Shown in pieces: positions 18,959 to 27,730 of a stretch of DNA of 39,260 nt. This stretch comes from Mesobacillus zeae (GTDB taxonomy: Bacteria; Bacillota; Bacilli; Bacillales; Cytobacillaceae): contig NZ_QWVT01000028.1 of assembly GCF_003570705.1 (NCBI RefSeq), forward strand, positions 1 to 39,260, in the 5' to 3' direction. Numbering within the stretch: position 1 is the first letter of the stretch; the number at the start of each line of letters is the position of its first letter. The notes beneath the pieces are model-generated. The model was not told where the DNA came from, searched no databases, and worked only from the letters and a program-made list of their open reading frames with translations. Both the position numbers and the translations under genes were made by a program.

Positions 18959-20007
18959 ATGTCATCCCCAAGGTACTGGGTAAGACGTCTGGAAAAGTGG
19001 ATGAGCTGTGTTGGATTGGCGGAATATATCCCTTTATCAACCTTAATGAATTTGGCAGCTTTCAAAAGTGAAAGTTGATGATGCAGAGTAGTCTTTGAAA
19101 TATTGAATTGGGTGCTCATCTCTTGAAGGGATGAAGGTCCCCTTAACAATTGGTATAGCAATCGTAAGCGGAGTTCATCTCCTAATGCTTTATGGCCGCG
19201 AACTAGATCAATAGATGGTATCCCAGGTTCTAGCAAATATTCGTCCCTCAATGGATAAAAGAATAATTTAGTGTCCGAAGTTCTTTTCTCTAAAACCCAG
19301 GGACGATATGAAACATGCGGAATCAGTTTGACAGTCCAAATAGATGGCTCTGGTTGATATCTTACTCCATTCGTAATACGTTCAATCTCCTCAACAGGTC
19401 TAGTAACATCCAATAAATCGTGTTGTTTTTGTTCAAAGGATAATGCTTTAGTCCACTTCTCCCATTCCTCTTGCTGACTTATCCAGTTATGCCATTCTGT
19501 AATCGCTTCAATAAAAAGGGTACATAATTCCTCATGGGAGTAACGAGCTAAACTTCGTACGTATCCACATAAATAATCATGGTCATTAAAATGTGTAGCA
19601 TATTCCTCAAATGAGGCTAAAGTATGACGGAAAGCAGCAGCCTCAACAGCTTCTTTTCGTAAAGGTTCAAGCTCCCGACCTCCATATGGCAAAAGGGTTT
19701 CATATATACAGTCAGCTGAGAGGTTATGAAGGTGATTCGAAAAATCTGATACAGATGATGAAGAGAATCTGTTTTGAAGCATAAGCAATCCGTACCAGAA
19801 GTTAGTCTCTTGTATCACTTGTAGAACATCTATAAGTGACATAGGCATAGAACTCTGGTCTGCTAGCCATTTCTCGTCTAAATCAAATGTATGTCTAATT
19901 TGTGCATGCGTGTATCCTGCTATGCCTAGGATAACTTCCCAAACAGGTGAAGATTCTACCTCCAGGGAGATAGTTTCAATCAGTTGCGAGGAATACGTTT
20001 GTTTCAT
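18955..20007 (-). CDS. Large ArsR-type HTH regulator
   Basis: A 350-aa protein whose winged-helix DNA-binding domain is C-terminal (about 267-350: GDELRLRLLYQLL, then ISKTTLHHQLSLLKAAKFI). The first 260 residues are a separate domain I do not recognise, probably a ligand sensor. Most ArsR repressors are only about 100 aa. A strong AAAGGAGGC site precedes the ATG. The gene overlaps the MFS exporter by 4 bases. A long palindrome that includes its own -35 box lies upstream, which suggests autorepression relieved by an effector, perhaps the exporter's substrate. Confidence 0.85.
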   Translation of the reverse strand: MKQTYSSQLIETISLEVESSPVWEVILGIAGYTHAQIRHTFDLDEKWLADQSSMPMSLIDVLQVIQETNFWYGLLMLQNRFSSSSVSDFSNHLHNLSADCIYETLLPYGGRELEPLRKEAVEAAAFRHTLASFEEYATHFNDHDYLCGYVRSLARYSHEELCTLFIEAITEWHNWISQQEEWEKWTKALSFEQKQHDLLDVTRPVEEIERITNGVRYQPEPSIWTVKLIPHVSYRPWVLEKRTSDTKLFFYPLRDEYLLEPGIPSIDLVRGHKALGDELRLRLLYQLLRGPSSLQEMSTQFNISKTTLHHQLSLLKAAKFIKVDKGIYSANPTQLIHFSRRLTQYLGDDI

Positions 20008-20037
20008 TAAAAAGCCTCCTTTCTATTAATAATTAAT

Positions 20038-20066
20038 ATTCTAAAACAACGGAATATAAAATTCAA
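20038..20066 (-). promoter_or_regulatory. Promoter of the ArsR/MFS operon
   Basis: On the - strand, -35 TTGAAT (20061-20066) and -10 TAGAAT (20038-20043) are separated by exactly 17 bases, a good sigma-A match. The -35 box is part of the left arm of the 34-bp palindrome. Confidence 0.65.
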
Positions 20067-20086
20067 TATATTTTGAATTTTATATT
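20053..20086. promoter_or_regulatory. 34-bp palindromic operator
   Basis: Arms AATATAAAATTCAA (20053-20066) and its exact reverse complement (20073-20086) flank a 6-base centre. It covers the -35 box of the divergently placed regulator gene and is the expected kind of site for a dimeric ArsR-type repressor. The assignment to this regulator is inferred from position. Confidence 0.65.
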
Positions 20087-20089
20087 TAA

Positions 20090-20670
20090 GACTCTAAAGT
20101 AATTTTGGTTTCCTTAAAATGTATGTGCTATTCCGATAAGAAATAACTTTACGTATATTTGTGCGGTTAATTTGGATTAATAAACTGAATTAGCCCCATA
20201 TACATAAGGAACAGTATAGAAGCAGGTAGTGTTAGGTTGTAATACGTCTTTTACATTTGAAGCACGGATTAGTCAGCAAAGCAACTAAACTTCGGGCAGA
20301 GACCCTGTGGGGCAGCATGACTGTCATCCACCTCATGGAAAGGTTGGACGAAGGAATTTGAGAGCGAAGACTCTGTGAGACATGGGAGGGTTGACCTCCA
20401 TGAGAAATGTGGACATCCACCAGTGCAATCATAAATTGACTCATTCACCAATTTTTGCAAGTGGGTGGCGATGAGGTATAAAGTTTTTTGTTTTCAAAGC
20501 CTAAATTTATCCTTAATAGATAAATCCAACCATAATGTGGCATATAAACCTAAAAGAACTACAATTGAAATACTGAGAAACCAGAGAAATTGGACGTTTT
20601 AGCTTCTTTCATTGAGGAAGGATAGTTGATTATTGTTTATTGTTGTTGTAATATTCAGATTAATATCCGA
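20090..20670. other. Intergenic stretch with a GC-rich unidentified patch
   Basis: No intact gene recognised. About 20230-20465 is clearly more GC-rich than its flanks and is open for about 60-70 codons on the - strand in two overlapping frames, neither resembling a family I know. It may be foreign debris or an insertion-sequence end. The rest is AT-rich without visible frames. Confidence 0.4.
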
Positions 20671-20860
20671 AATCTTCAGTGGGAGATTTATATACCATTA
20701 AAAGCAGGAAATTTAATTACGTTTGAACGGACTTTTGCAGAACGGGATGTTGAATAATATACAGAGATTTCAGGTGATGAAGGGATTCATCATATAACCC
20801 CAAATGAACAGGGAAGACTTGTAATTCGAGGGTTATTAACGGCAATCTACCAACAATATA
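20671..20860 (+). pseudogene. Decayed partial copy of the MaoC-like gene
   Basis: This stretch aligns base by base with 21911-22100, the 5' part and leader of the intact MaoC gene about 1.24 kb downstream. The start codon has become ATA, and the codons after GTT GAA read TAA, a stop. Homology ends at the sequence CCAACAA, right before the 18-bp palindrome. It is a dead duplicate of the gene's first 55-60 codons. Confidence 0.85.
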
Positions 20861-20862
20861 AT

Positions 20863-20880
20863 TGATCGAACGTTCGATCA
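20863..20880. promoter_or_regulatory. 18-bp perfect palindrome, TetR-like operator
   Basis: TGATCGAACGTTCGATCA reads the same on both strands. It ends 37 bases before the metallo-beta-lactamase-fold start codon, where a repressor would block the promoter. GAACG/CGTTC half-sites are common in TetR-family operators. No tetR gene is present in the window, so the regulator would act from elsewhere. Confidence 0.65.
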
Positions 20881-20917
20881 TAATTGTTTAATCATTGAAT
20901 TTATGGAGGAATAGCTT

Positions 20918-21901
20918 ATGAAAAATAACAGTATTATTTTCTTTGAAAGAAAATTTCCAAGTGCAAACATGATCCTTATTAAGGATCAGCTCCCGATCAT
21001 TATTGATACTGGTTATGGGAGTGATGCGAAAGATACAGAGCAACTAATTAAAGAAGTAGGTGTTTCACCAGAAGAATTACACCTTATTGTGAACACGCAC
21101 TATCATAGTGACCATGTAGGGGGCAATTTTTATCTTCAAAAAAAATATGGTGTTTCGATTGCTGCTCATAAATGGGAAGCCGATTTAATTAATTCTTGTG
21201 ACCATGAAGCCTGTAGTGCAGAATGGTTAGATCAGTCTGTAGAACCTTTTCGAGTCGATACAAAGCTCTCAGATAACGATGAGATTAATACAGGAAGTAG
21301 AACCTTGAAAGTCTTGCACACACCAGGACATACGTTAGGGCATATTTCTTTATATGAACCTGAAGAAGAGATATTAATTTGCGGGGATCTCTTTCACAAA
21401 AATGATATCGGATGGTTAAATATCTTTCGAGAGGGTGTCACATCTATCCAACGATCTATAGAAAGTTTGGATCGGTTGTCCATGCTCCGGATTCAACAGG
21501 CATATTCAGGACATGGACCTCAAATGGAGAATCCTCTGGCTGCCATTGATACAGCAAGGGAAAGGTTTGAAAAATGGCTCATGATGCCAGAAAAAATTTC
21601 ATGGCATGCCTGCAAGAGGATTTTTTCATTCACATTAATCATCAAAGACGGATTGGCAAAAGAAGAAATCGATAGCTATCTATTAAAGTGTGGTTGGTTC
21701 CAAGATTTTGCACGCTACTCTTTCCAGCTTCAGCCAGAAGAATTTATTCAAATCCTTCTCGATGAAATGATTCGTTCCGGAGCAGCAAGTTGGCACAATA
21801 ATCATTTAATCGCCACCACCCCATACCAAGCACCACAAAAAAAATGGATGAATAAGAACATAAAGCCGAAAGAATGGAAATCTCAAGATTTTCTCACTTA
21901 A
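20918..21901 (+). CDS. Metallo-beta-lactamase-fold hydrolase
   Basis: A 327-aa MBL-fold protein with THYHSDHVGG (H61, H63, D65, H66), HTPGHTLGH (H138) and a later GDLFHKND and SGHGP, giving a full two-metal site. The last 100 residues form a winged-helix-like tail, as in the LACTB2/glyoxalase II-like branch. ATG with GGAGG 10 bases upstream. The MaoC-like gene follows after 31 bases on the same strand, so the two are likely an operon under the palindrome at 20863. Thioester hydrolysis next to a hotdog-fold hydratase suggests acyl-CoA or fatty-acid handling; the exact substrate is unknown. Confidence 0.85.
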   Translation: MKNNSIIFFERKFPSANMILIKDQLPIIIDTGYGSDAKDTEQLIKEVGVSPEELHLIVNTHYHSDHVGGNFYLQKKYGVSIAAHKWEADLINSCDHEACSAEWLDQSVEPFRVDTKLSDNDEINTGSRTLKVLHTPGHTLGHISLYEPEEEILICGDLFHKNDIGWLNIFREGVTSIQRSIESLDRLSMLRIQQAYSGHGPQMENPLAAIDTARERFEKWLMMPEKISWHACKRIFSFTLIIKDGLAKEEIDSYLLKCGWFQDFARYSFQLQPEEFIQILLDEMIRSGAASWHNNHLIATTPYQAPQKKWMNKNIKPKEWKSQDFLT

Positions 21902-21932
21902 TACAATATAAAACCTTCAGGGAGAGATTTAT

Positions 21933-22310
21933 ATGTCATTAAAAGTAGGAGATATAATTTCGTTTGAACGGACTTTTTCAGTAAGGGATGTTGAATTATT
22001 TACAGAGATTTCAGGTGATGAAGGGATTCATCATAGAACCCCAGATGAACAGGGAAGACTTGTAATTCAAGGGTTATTAACGGCAACTCTACCAACAAAA
22101 GTAGGTGGAGATAATAACGTACTGGCTCGTACTATGAATTTTGAGTTCTTAAGACCTGTGTTTACGGGAGATACAATAATTTGTGAAGTTAAAATTGAAA
22201 AATACGAAAGGCAAGAAAATAATAGAACAGCAATTATTGCATCCTTTTTATGTAAAAATCAGAATGAAAAAGAAGTATTAAAAGGGAATTTTTCAGGTGT
22301 AATACTTTAA
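21933..22310 (+). CDS. MaoC-like (R)-enoyl-CoA hydratase
   Basis: A single hotdog domain of 125 aa, typical for PhaJ/MaoC-type (R)-specific hydratases. The start (KVGDIISFERTFSVRDVELF) and the active-site stretch ISGDEGIHH contain the Asp and His (Asp-x4-His spacing) that activate water. The later FEFLRPVFTGDTI strand is family-typical. It is co-directional with the MBL-fold gene. Such enzymes supply or consume (R)-3-hydroxyacyl-CoA. That is of interest because the starter C domain of the NRPS would need an acyl-CoA, often 3-hydroxylated, but no direct link is shown. A dead partial copy lies upstream at 20671. Confidence 0.88.
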   Translation: MSLKVGDIISFERTFSVRDVELFTEISGDEGIHHRTPDEQGRLVIQGLLTATLPTKVGGDNNVLARTMNFEFLRPVFTGDTIICEVKIEKYERQENNRTAIIASFLCKNQNEKEVLKGNFSGVIL

Positions 22311-22357
22311 ATTCTTTATACTTTCTTCAATTAAACCAGCTTAAGGAGAATTTTTCG

Positions 22358-22660
22358 AACGTCAACAAGCTTGAGATTCTCGACAAATTAGCGAGCATAA
22401 CAAACCAATCTTGGAACTACAAAGAGGAACCGTCAAGTGTGAGTCATATAGGCCCGACTACTCAAGATTTTCATGCCGACTTCGGATTAAATGGTGAAGA
22501 TAATAAACATATTTCAAACGTAGATATACAGGGCGTAGCATTGGCTGCTATACAAGGGTTAAACGAGAAAAATGAAAAAATCAAGGCTGGAAACGCTAAG
22601 TTATAGGCGAATTTAGCTAACCTCGAAGCACACCTTTCAGCTCTTGAGTCCAAGAGCTAA
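22358..22660 (+). pseudogene. S74 chaperone (phage tail-fibre type) domain remnant
   Basis: The frame reads NKLEILDKLASITNQSWNYK, then HIGPTTQDFHADFGL, NKHISNVDIQGVALAAIQGL and a coiled-coil end. This is the C-terminal intramolecular chaperone (peptidase S74) of tail-fibre or collagen-like surface proteins. A TAG at 22604-22606 interrupts it before the natural TAA at 22658. The N-terminal part of the gene is absent, so this is a relic of a prophage or surface-protein gene. Confidence 0.75.
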
Positions 22661-23360
22661 AACGAATCCTGAGCCCTTCGATGTGAAATTTTATGGGCTC
22701 TAACACCTTTGTTTGAAGGTATCATAGCATTGGCGATTAGCTTGAGTAGCCGAAGATTAGCAGGGGCTACTCGAGCCGTAAAAGTCTAAAAACATTAGTT
22801 CTTATTGAGCTAAACCAGCTAATAGTTTGTCAAGAATTTTCAATAAAAAGATGAAGAAGCTCGTGATATACTAAAAATGTTCATGCCAAATAACCTTCCA
22901 TTAATCATTTTTGGAAGGTTTTGTTCAATTTAGTTAGATATAGTTTTTAAGCTATATTAAGATAAGAACCTTTTATAATCAACCAACCGAAAAAAATCCT
23001 ATAGTTATGATTGGGCTTGATAGGTTACAGCCTGAAATCGATATTATGGATACTGATGGTACTATTTATGAAAAAGCACCAAAAGTCGATTAAAGCAAAA
23101 ATTCTTGGTCAATCTTTAGAAACGAACGCAATGATGGATTGAGTTATTATCCTTATTTGGGTATAGTTGTATAATAAGGTAAGTTGATGGTTCATGATGT
23201 GAACCAAAATTTGTATGGAAGTTAGGACTTATATAGAAGTTATTCATCGATCGGAGGAATATTGGGGAGAGTATGGCCTAATTATTTATCTGAATTTTCA
23301 AATACCCGGATGGTAGAGTGAATAAGCATAAATATTTTATTCTGGGGATGGGAGAGCAAG
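22661..23360. other. Gene-free stretch with hairpins
   Basis: No intact gene. It contains an 11-bp hairpin with one wobble pair at 22741-22775 (stem around GAGTAGCC/GGCTACTC). A terminator-like hairpin lies at 22893-22924. An unrecognised 30-codon frame ends near 23092. A 6-bp inverted repeat GGTTCAtgatgTGAACC (23189-23205) lies about 155 bases before the MFS fragment and may be an operator. Confidence 0.5.
22893..22924 (+). terminator. Terminator-like hairpin
   Basis: AACCTTCCA and TGGAAGGTT pair across an AT-rich loop and are followed by TTGTT. Weakly T-rich tail. It could end transcription of the S74 remnant or of the MBL/MaoC operon. Confidence 0.5.
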
Positions 23361-23882
23361 GTGCATAAATCATTTTACTATCTTTGGAGTAGCATTTCTT
23401 TTGGCAAACTTGCCTTATCCTTATATACAATGACCATTACTTTAACTATATTCTCCATTACTAAGTCAGCTACATTTGCGTCTGTAATCATGCTGACTCA
23501 TGTGATTGGAAAGCTATTGAGCTCATTTGTTTTTCCATTGGTTACAGAAAATAAGCCATTGAAAAATATTTTAACTGTGTCATTACTTACACAGTTTATA
23601 ATTATATCAGCGTTATTAGGGGCGTTAAATATCAATGTTAATCAAGTAATTCAACTAACGCTTACCTATGCGTTAATAGGACTCGCTGGCTTTATGGATG
23701 GATTTGTTTCCCCATCTCGCATGTCATTAGTCCCCGAAGTCGCAGAAGAAGCGAAGATCGGGAAAGCGAACAGCCTTATTAGCACAGCGGACCAGACGTT
23801 TGCTTTACTTGGATGGTCACTGGGACCAATAGCTGTTAACTTCTATGGTGGTATGTTAAAAGCGTTTATCCCCCTCAACTAA
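23361..23882 (+). pseudogene. MFS transporter, N-terminal half
   Basis: Five membrane segments (about 173 codons from a GTG) match the first half of 12-TM exporters of the macrolide-efflux type, including the inter-helix signature GFMDGFVSPSRMSLVPE. The frame ends abruptly after VNFYGGMLKAF. The C-terminal half lies 1.5 kb downstream (25346-25994), with an RsgA-like gene in between. By eye about 45-50 residues of TM6 and the central loop are missing. Confidence 0.75.
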
Positions 23883-23919
23883 ATCTAATCTACTACAATC
23901 ACTGATAGGAGTATTGATA

Positions 23920-24987
23920 ATGATCAACTTTACTAATTTAGGCTTAAATGAGGAATTATTAAATGAATACTCAATATATAAAGACAATGGCTTTGAATTA
24001 GGCCGTATATGTTCAGAACATAAAGGTATATATAAAATTTTAACTGAAGTTGGCGAGGTATTAGGGAATATATCAGGTAATTTTCTTAATAGCATTACAC
24101 AAAAAAGTGACTTTCCTGCAGTAGGAGACTGGGTAGTTATTTCATTAAGAAAAGAGGAAAAGAAAGCCACAATACACTCTTTGCTAACTAGATTTAGTAA
24201 GTTTTCCAGAAAATCTGCCGGTAAAACTATAGAGGAACAAGTAGTCGCTACGAACATTAATACAGTATTTCTTACGATTTCCCTAAATAACGATTTTAAT
24301 TTGAGACGTATTGAGCGTTATCTTATATCAGCATGGGAAAGTGGAGCTAAACCAGTAGTTGTGTTAAACAAATGTGATTTGGTATCCGAAGAAATAGTAG
24401 AAAATAAAATTAAAGAAGTAGAAAGTATAGCGATTGGGGTGCCGATTTATCCTGTTAGCTGCTTAAGTGGTTACGGTATGGATTCATTAAAAAAACATTG
24501 TACCTCTGGTGAAACCGTTGCTTTATTGGGGTCTTCAGGTGCAGGCAAATCTACGATTTGTAATTATTTATTAGGCAAAAGGCATCAAATTACGCAGCAG
24601 GTAAGGGAAAAGGATGATAAAGGAAAACATACTACCACCCATAGAGAACTATTGCAATTACCAACGGGAGGTAATCTAATAGATACTCCCGGGATGCGGG
24701 AATTGCAACTATGGGATATAGAAAATAGCCTTAGTATCGGATTTTCAGATATCGAAAAATTGGCGGAAAAATGTTTATTCAAAGATTGTAAACATATTCA
24801 TGAACCCTCATGTGCTGTTAAGGAGGCAATTAAAGATGGTTTGTTAGATCAAGCCAGACTGGACAGTTATTTTAAAGTAGAAAAGGAAATAAGATATTTA
24901 GAAAGAAAAGGAGATAAATTAAAAAATAGTTTAAATAAGAAGAAGATCAAAAAAATTGGCGGAGATAGAACTAGATTCAACAGATAA
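23920..24987 (+). CDS. RsgA/YjeQ-like circularly permuted GTPase (accessory copy)
   Basis: I start at ATG 23920 (AGGAG 8 bases upstream) rather than TTG 23914, giving 355 aa. An OB-fold region leads to the permuted GTPase order: G4 NKCD (150-153), G5 VSCLSG, then G1 GSSGAGKST (204-212), G2 KHTTTHR, G3 DTPG (from Asp255), and the zinc knuckle C285-x4-C290-x-H292-x5-C298. All key residues are present. RsgA checks the maturing 30S subunit. Bacilli normally carry a shorter housekeeping copy (about 298 aa, YloQ/CpgA), so this longer one is probably an extra paralogue. It sits inside a split MFS gene, which suggests recent arrival. A role in ribosome-related stress or antibiotic tolerance is conjecture. 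Confidence 0.9.
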   Translation: MINFTNLGLNEELLNEYSIYKDNGFELGRICSEHKGIYKILTEVGEVLGNISGNFLNSITQKSDFPAVGDWVVISLRKEEKKATIHSLLTRFSKFSRKSAGKTIEEQVVATNINTVFLTISLNNDFNLRRIERYLISAWESGAKPVVVLNKCDLVSEEIVENKIKEVESIAIGVPIYPVSCLSGYGMDSLKKHCTSGETVALLGSSGAGKSTICNYLLGKRHQITQQVREKDDKGKHTTTHRELLQLPTGGNLIDTPGMRELQLWDIENSLSIGFSDIEKLAEKCLFKDCKHIHEPSCAVKEAIKDGLLDQARLDSYFKVEKEIRYLERKGDKLKNSLNKKKIKKIGGDRTRFNR

Positions 24988-25345
24988 AAACACACATTAA
25001 TTAACAATTCAACTCATATATTAAAGATCCTCTTGCTTTGGTGGAGATTAATATCACTGAGGGAAATGTAAAAAATGGTATATTTAAAAGGACAAAGTTA
25101 TCCGATGGGTAGAATTGTCTCTTCAAAGAGATTACAATGTCAATAATAATTATTATAATTAGAAATTGTAAGTGTTGTTAAAAGAGTGTGTTTTCAGATG
25201 AAAAAGCCACCTCTTATGACGGCCTTCAATTATTTAAATTTGTAGGTATTGAGATTATACACGGTGTTTTGGTTCTGTGCGCCTTCGTTTTTATATGATA
25301 AAAATTAGTAAGACCCGGTAAATATTGCTTATCTAGTTATTAGGG
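24988..25345. other. Gene-free stretch after the RsgA-like gene
   Basis: AT-rich, no gene recognised. One short + frame (near 25235-25295) reads like a single membrane helix (EIIHGVLVLCAFVFI) but has no recognisable context. No clear terminator or inserted-element ends are visible. Confidence 0.4.
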
Positions 25346-25994
25346 GTGACATATAAAGTTGGTCGTATGGTGAGTTTATGGGTCATTTTATTTAGCAGGA
25401 ACAATCATATGCGCACCATTACAACGATGGACATTTTAGAAGGGATTTCCTCAGGTATTTGGATTGGTGGTATTACCTTGGGATTTGTTAATGAAGTTCT
25501 GAAAAAAGGGGATCAATGGTGGGGTTTCATCAACACGAGTTACTATGCGGGAAGCATTCTGGGTGGAATCCTGATTACCTTGTTCTCCGTTAAACTTCAA
25601 AAACATTTAATGAAAGGAATTATAACTGGCTCATTTTTCGTAAGTATACTGGTACTTTTTTATGCGGTCAACCACTCGGCTTGGGTTGCGCTTGTATTAG
25701 TTGTGCTGATGGGCCCTTTTTATCAATTAAGAGATATTTCCCAGCAAACCTTTATCCAAAAAGTCACACCAGACGACACACTGCCCAAATTATATGCAGC
25801 AAAAGATAACCTTTATTATCTGATATTTGCCTTGTCAGTTTTTCCTGCAGGTGTAATTTCTGACTTTGCGAGTGTCGTCTATGTCTATTTCCTGGCATCA
25901 CTCCTTTTACTTCATTTCTACGATATTTGCCGTTTTAACATTTCAACCTGGAGATTACAAGTCGCAATCAGGAAGACGTAGTAAAGCGCATTAG
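25346..25994 (+). pseudogene. MFS transporter, C-terminal half
   Basis: From about 25384 the frame matches the second half of an MFS exporter (RTITTMDILEGISSGIWIGG, WWGFINTSYYAGSILGG, YQLRDISQQTFIQKVTPD). Near 25911-25914 a one-base frameshift breaks the last helix. In the shifted frame it continues naturally as ISTIFAVLTFQPGDYKSQSG and ends at TAG 25992-25994. It completes the fragment at 23361, so the two halves are one broken gene. Confidence 0.72.
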
Positions 25995-26496
25995 AAAATA
26001 AGGCAAATGAAGCTTTCTGAAAATTTCTATGTTGGTAATTAACTCTTTTTGTATATTTTTTTTTGCATTCTAATACAACCTCATTATGCTGAAACTGAGT
26101 TTGTAGGTCTTTTTTTCTTATTAGGCCGCCCATTCGTTGGACTTTCGGGTGGGGGTAGTCCTGGATTAGCACTAAATACTCCTGATTTGTGCTGCCACCA
26201 AGAAACGCACCGAAAATTTCAAGATGTACGATAAATATATCCAGTACTTTATCTTCTCGAGCGTGAAAAAATATCTAAACTGGAGGTAGCTTATAAATGA
26301 AATTGAAATGCGCAATTCTGACGATTACCAAAAGGCTGCAATGAATGTGGCTGATTGGTCAGCTCTTTAGACAAAATAGAAGTTACACCTATTCATGACC
26401 ATATCGAAGACGAAGATGATATTGTAAGTGCAATATATGATTACGATATTAGACAAAACAACAATTTCTAAATATAGCCAGTAGGGGTTGATTTGA
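25995..26496. other. Gene-free stretch with fragments
   Basis: Nothing intact recognised. There are long A/T runs near 26050, an unrecognised - strand frame (about 25918-26230), and two + strand scraps. One follows AACTGGAGG at 26278, the other is an acidic 35-codon frame ending at 26471 (HIEDEDDIVSAIYDYD). These look like decayed coding DNA. Confidence 0.4.
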
Positions 26497-26934
26497 TTGG
26501 AAATTAGGAAACCAAACGATAATGAGCTTGAACAAATAATGCTACTTTCTCCACAGGCATTATTTGACGGAACATTAGGTGAAGTAAAACCCACTAATGA
26601 AAAAATTAAACAACTTATTAAGCCTCTATTGAAAAAAGGTTGTTATTACTTAATTGCAATTGAAGATGAAAAATTATTGGGTTGGGTGCTTATTGGTGCA
26701 ACTAAAGACCAATTTACTGATAAGACGGTCGGTTTTATCTACGAATTGTTTGTTAGGGAAGAATTCAGAGGCAAAGGGTTTTCAAAACAGTTGATGAAAA
26801 GTGCAATTAATCACTTGAAACTTGAAGGATACTCTGAAATTCGCCTAAGTGCTTTTGTAAATAACCATGCAATCAATCTATATGAAAAAATGGGGTTTAA
26901 TACTAGAAATGTTACTATGAGCTTAAAATTGTAA
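26497..26934 (+). CDS. GNAT-family N-acetyltransferase
   Basis: A 145-aa protein with one GNAT domain: a GWVLIG strand, IYELFVREEFRGKGFSKQLM (the acetyl-CoA pyrophosphate loop, R/Q-x-x-G-x-G/A form) and the terminal INLYEKMGF motif. It starts at TTG 26497 with AGGGG 8 bases upstream; no earlier start in frame has a better site. The substrate is unknown (small molecule, peptide or protein N-terminus). It stands alone between debris and an IS3 remnant. Confidence 0.85.
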   Translation: MEIRKPNDNELEQIMLLSPQALFDGTLGEVKPTNEKIKQLIKPLLKKGCYYLIAIEDEKLLGWVLIGATKDQFTDKTVGFIYELFVREEFRGKGFSKQLMKSAINHLKLEGYSEIRLSAFVNNHAINLYEKMGFNTRNVTMSLKL

Positions 26935-26965
26935 AACTAATAACCCAAAAACTAAATTAGTTAAG

Positions 26966-27265
26966 TTAGTCTGTTGCTCGACATAACATTTCAACTTCAT
27001 CTGGTGTTAAATAGTTGATTGCTCCGTGTATTCGTTTGTGGTTATACTAGCATATAATGTATTGAAAAAGAGCCATCTTTGCCGATTCAAAGTTCAAAAT
27101 AACGATTTCGATAAACTTCTTCTTTTTTCAATGTTGCGTGATAGGATTCAATGCAGGCATTGTCATAGGGACAACTTTTACGACTAAATGACGCAATCAT
27201 CCCATGTTTCTTTAATTATTTTTGAAAGTTTTCACTTGTAGAAGTATGAAATAATTGGTATTGCT
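26966..27265 (-). pseudogene. IS3-family transposase (OrfB) remnant
   Basis: On the - strand the pieces FHTSTSENFQ, HGMIASFSRKSCPYDNACIE, SYHATLKKEEVYRNRYF, HKRIHGAINYLTPDEVEML and a stop follow the end of IS3-group integrase ORFs, with the catalytic Glu in DNACIES. Several frameshifts and stops break it, and the segment holding the second Asp (HTDQGSQ) is deleted. No intact terminal repeats can be seen. Confidence 0.75.
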
Positions 27266-27525
27266 TGCTTGAAAATCATTAGCGACAAAAAATCAGAGTT
27301 TTTAATTTACTACGTCACGGTTCGGGTTTTTTAGCTTCCTAAAGTATGATTATTTGCTTTTTATATAGTTCAGGTTTAAAAAACGTAAACAGTTTCCTTA
27401 CTTCCAGGCTTGACGAGACCAATAAATGCTGATAAAATTTAAAATTATTCCACAATAATGGATCATCAACTTACGAAATGGAAAACTATCGAAGGATTGG
27501 CACCTTTAGTACTAAGATTGCACAA

Positions 27526-27554
27526 TTGACTTTTCCACACAAATTGAATATTTT
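27526..27554 (+). promoter_or_regulatory. Promoter before the glycine riboswitch
   Basis: TTGACT (27526-27531), 17 bases, then TATTTT (27549-27554). The start point would fall about 30-35 bases before the aptamer P1 stem. Confidence 0.55.
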
Positions 27555-27589
27555 AGCAAGCTATGATTGCTATGGATCACACTATAGCA

Positions 27590-27670
27590 GGAGCAGCTTC
27601 TGGAGAGACCGCAGGGTATCTGCGGCGCCGAAGGGTTCACAATCTCAGGCAAAAGGACAGAAGAGTACCG
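27590..27670 (+). ncRNA. Glycine riboswitch, single aptamer
   Basis: P1 CTTCTG (27597-27602) pairs with CAGAAG (27658-27663). Between them are the conserved elements GGAGAGACC, GCGGCGCCGAAGG and TCTCAGGCAAAAGGACAG, which define the glycine aptamer. Only one aptamer is visible. A terminator hairpin lies at 27731-27756 before the permease gene, so glycine binding should decide whether transcription continues. The gene controlled is a CycA-type transporter, consistent with the ligand. Confidence 0.92.
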
Positions 27671-27730
27671 GATACTATTTGTTATTCTATAATAGAGTAA
27701 CAAATATTATTTGCTATTCTTATACCTTAT

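Noticed and set aside
22671-22700. Six-base inverted repeat GAGCCC/GGGCTC as a terminator
   Set aside because: Short arms, 18-base loop and no following T-run.
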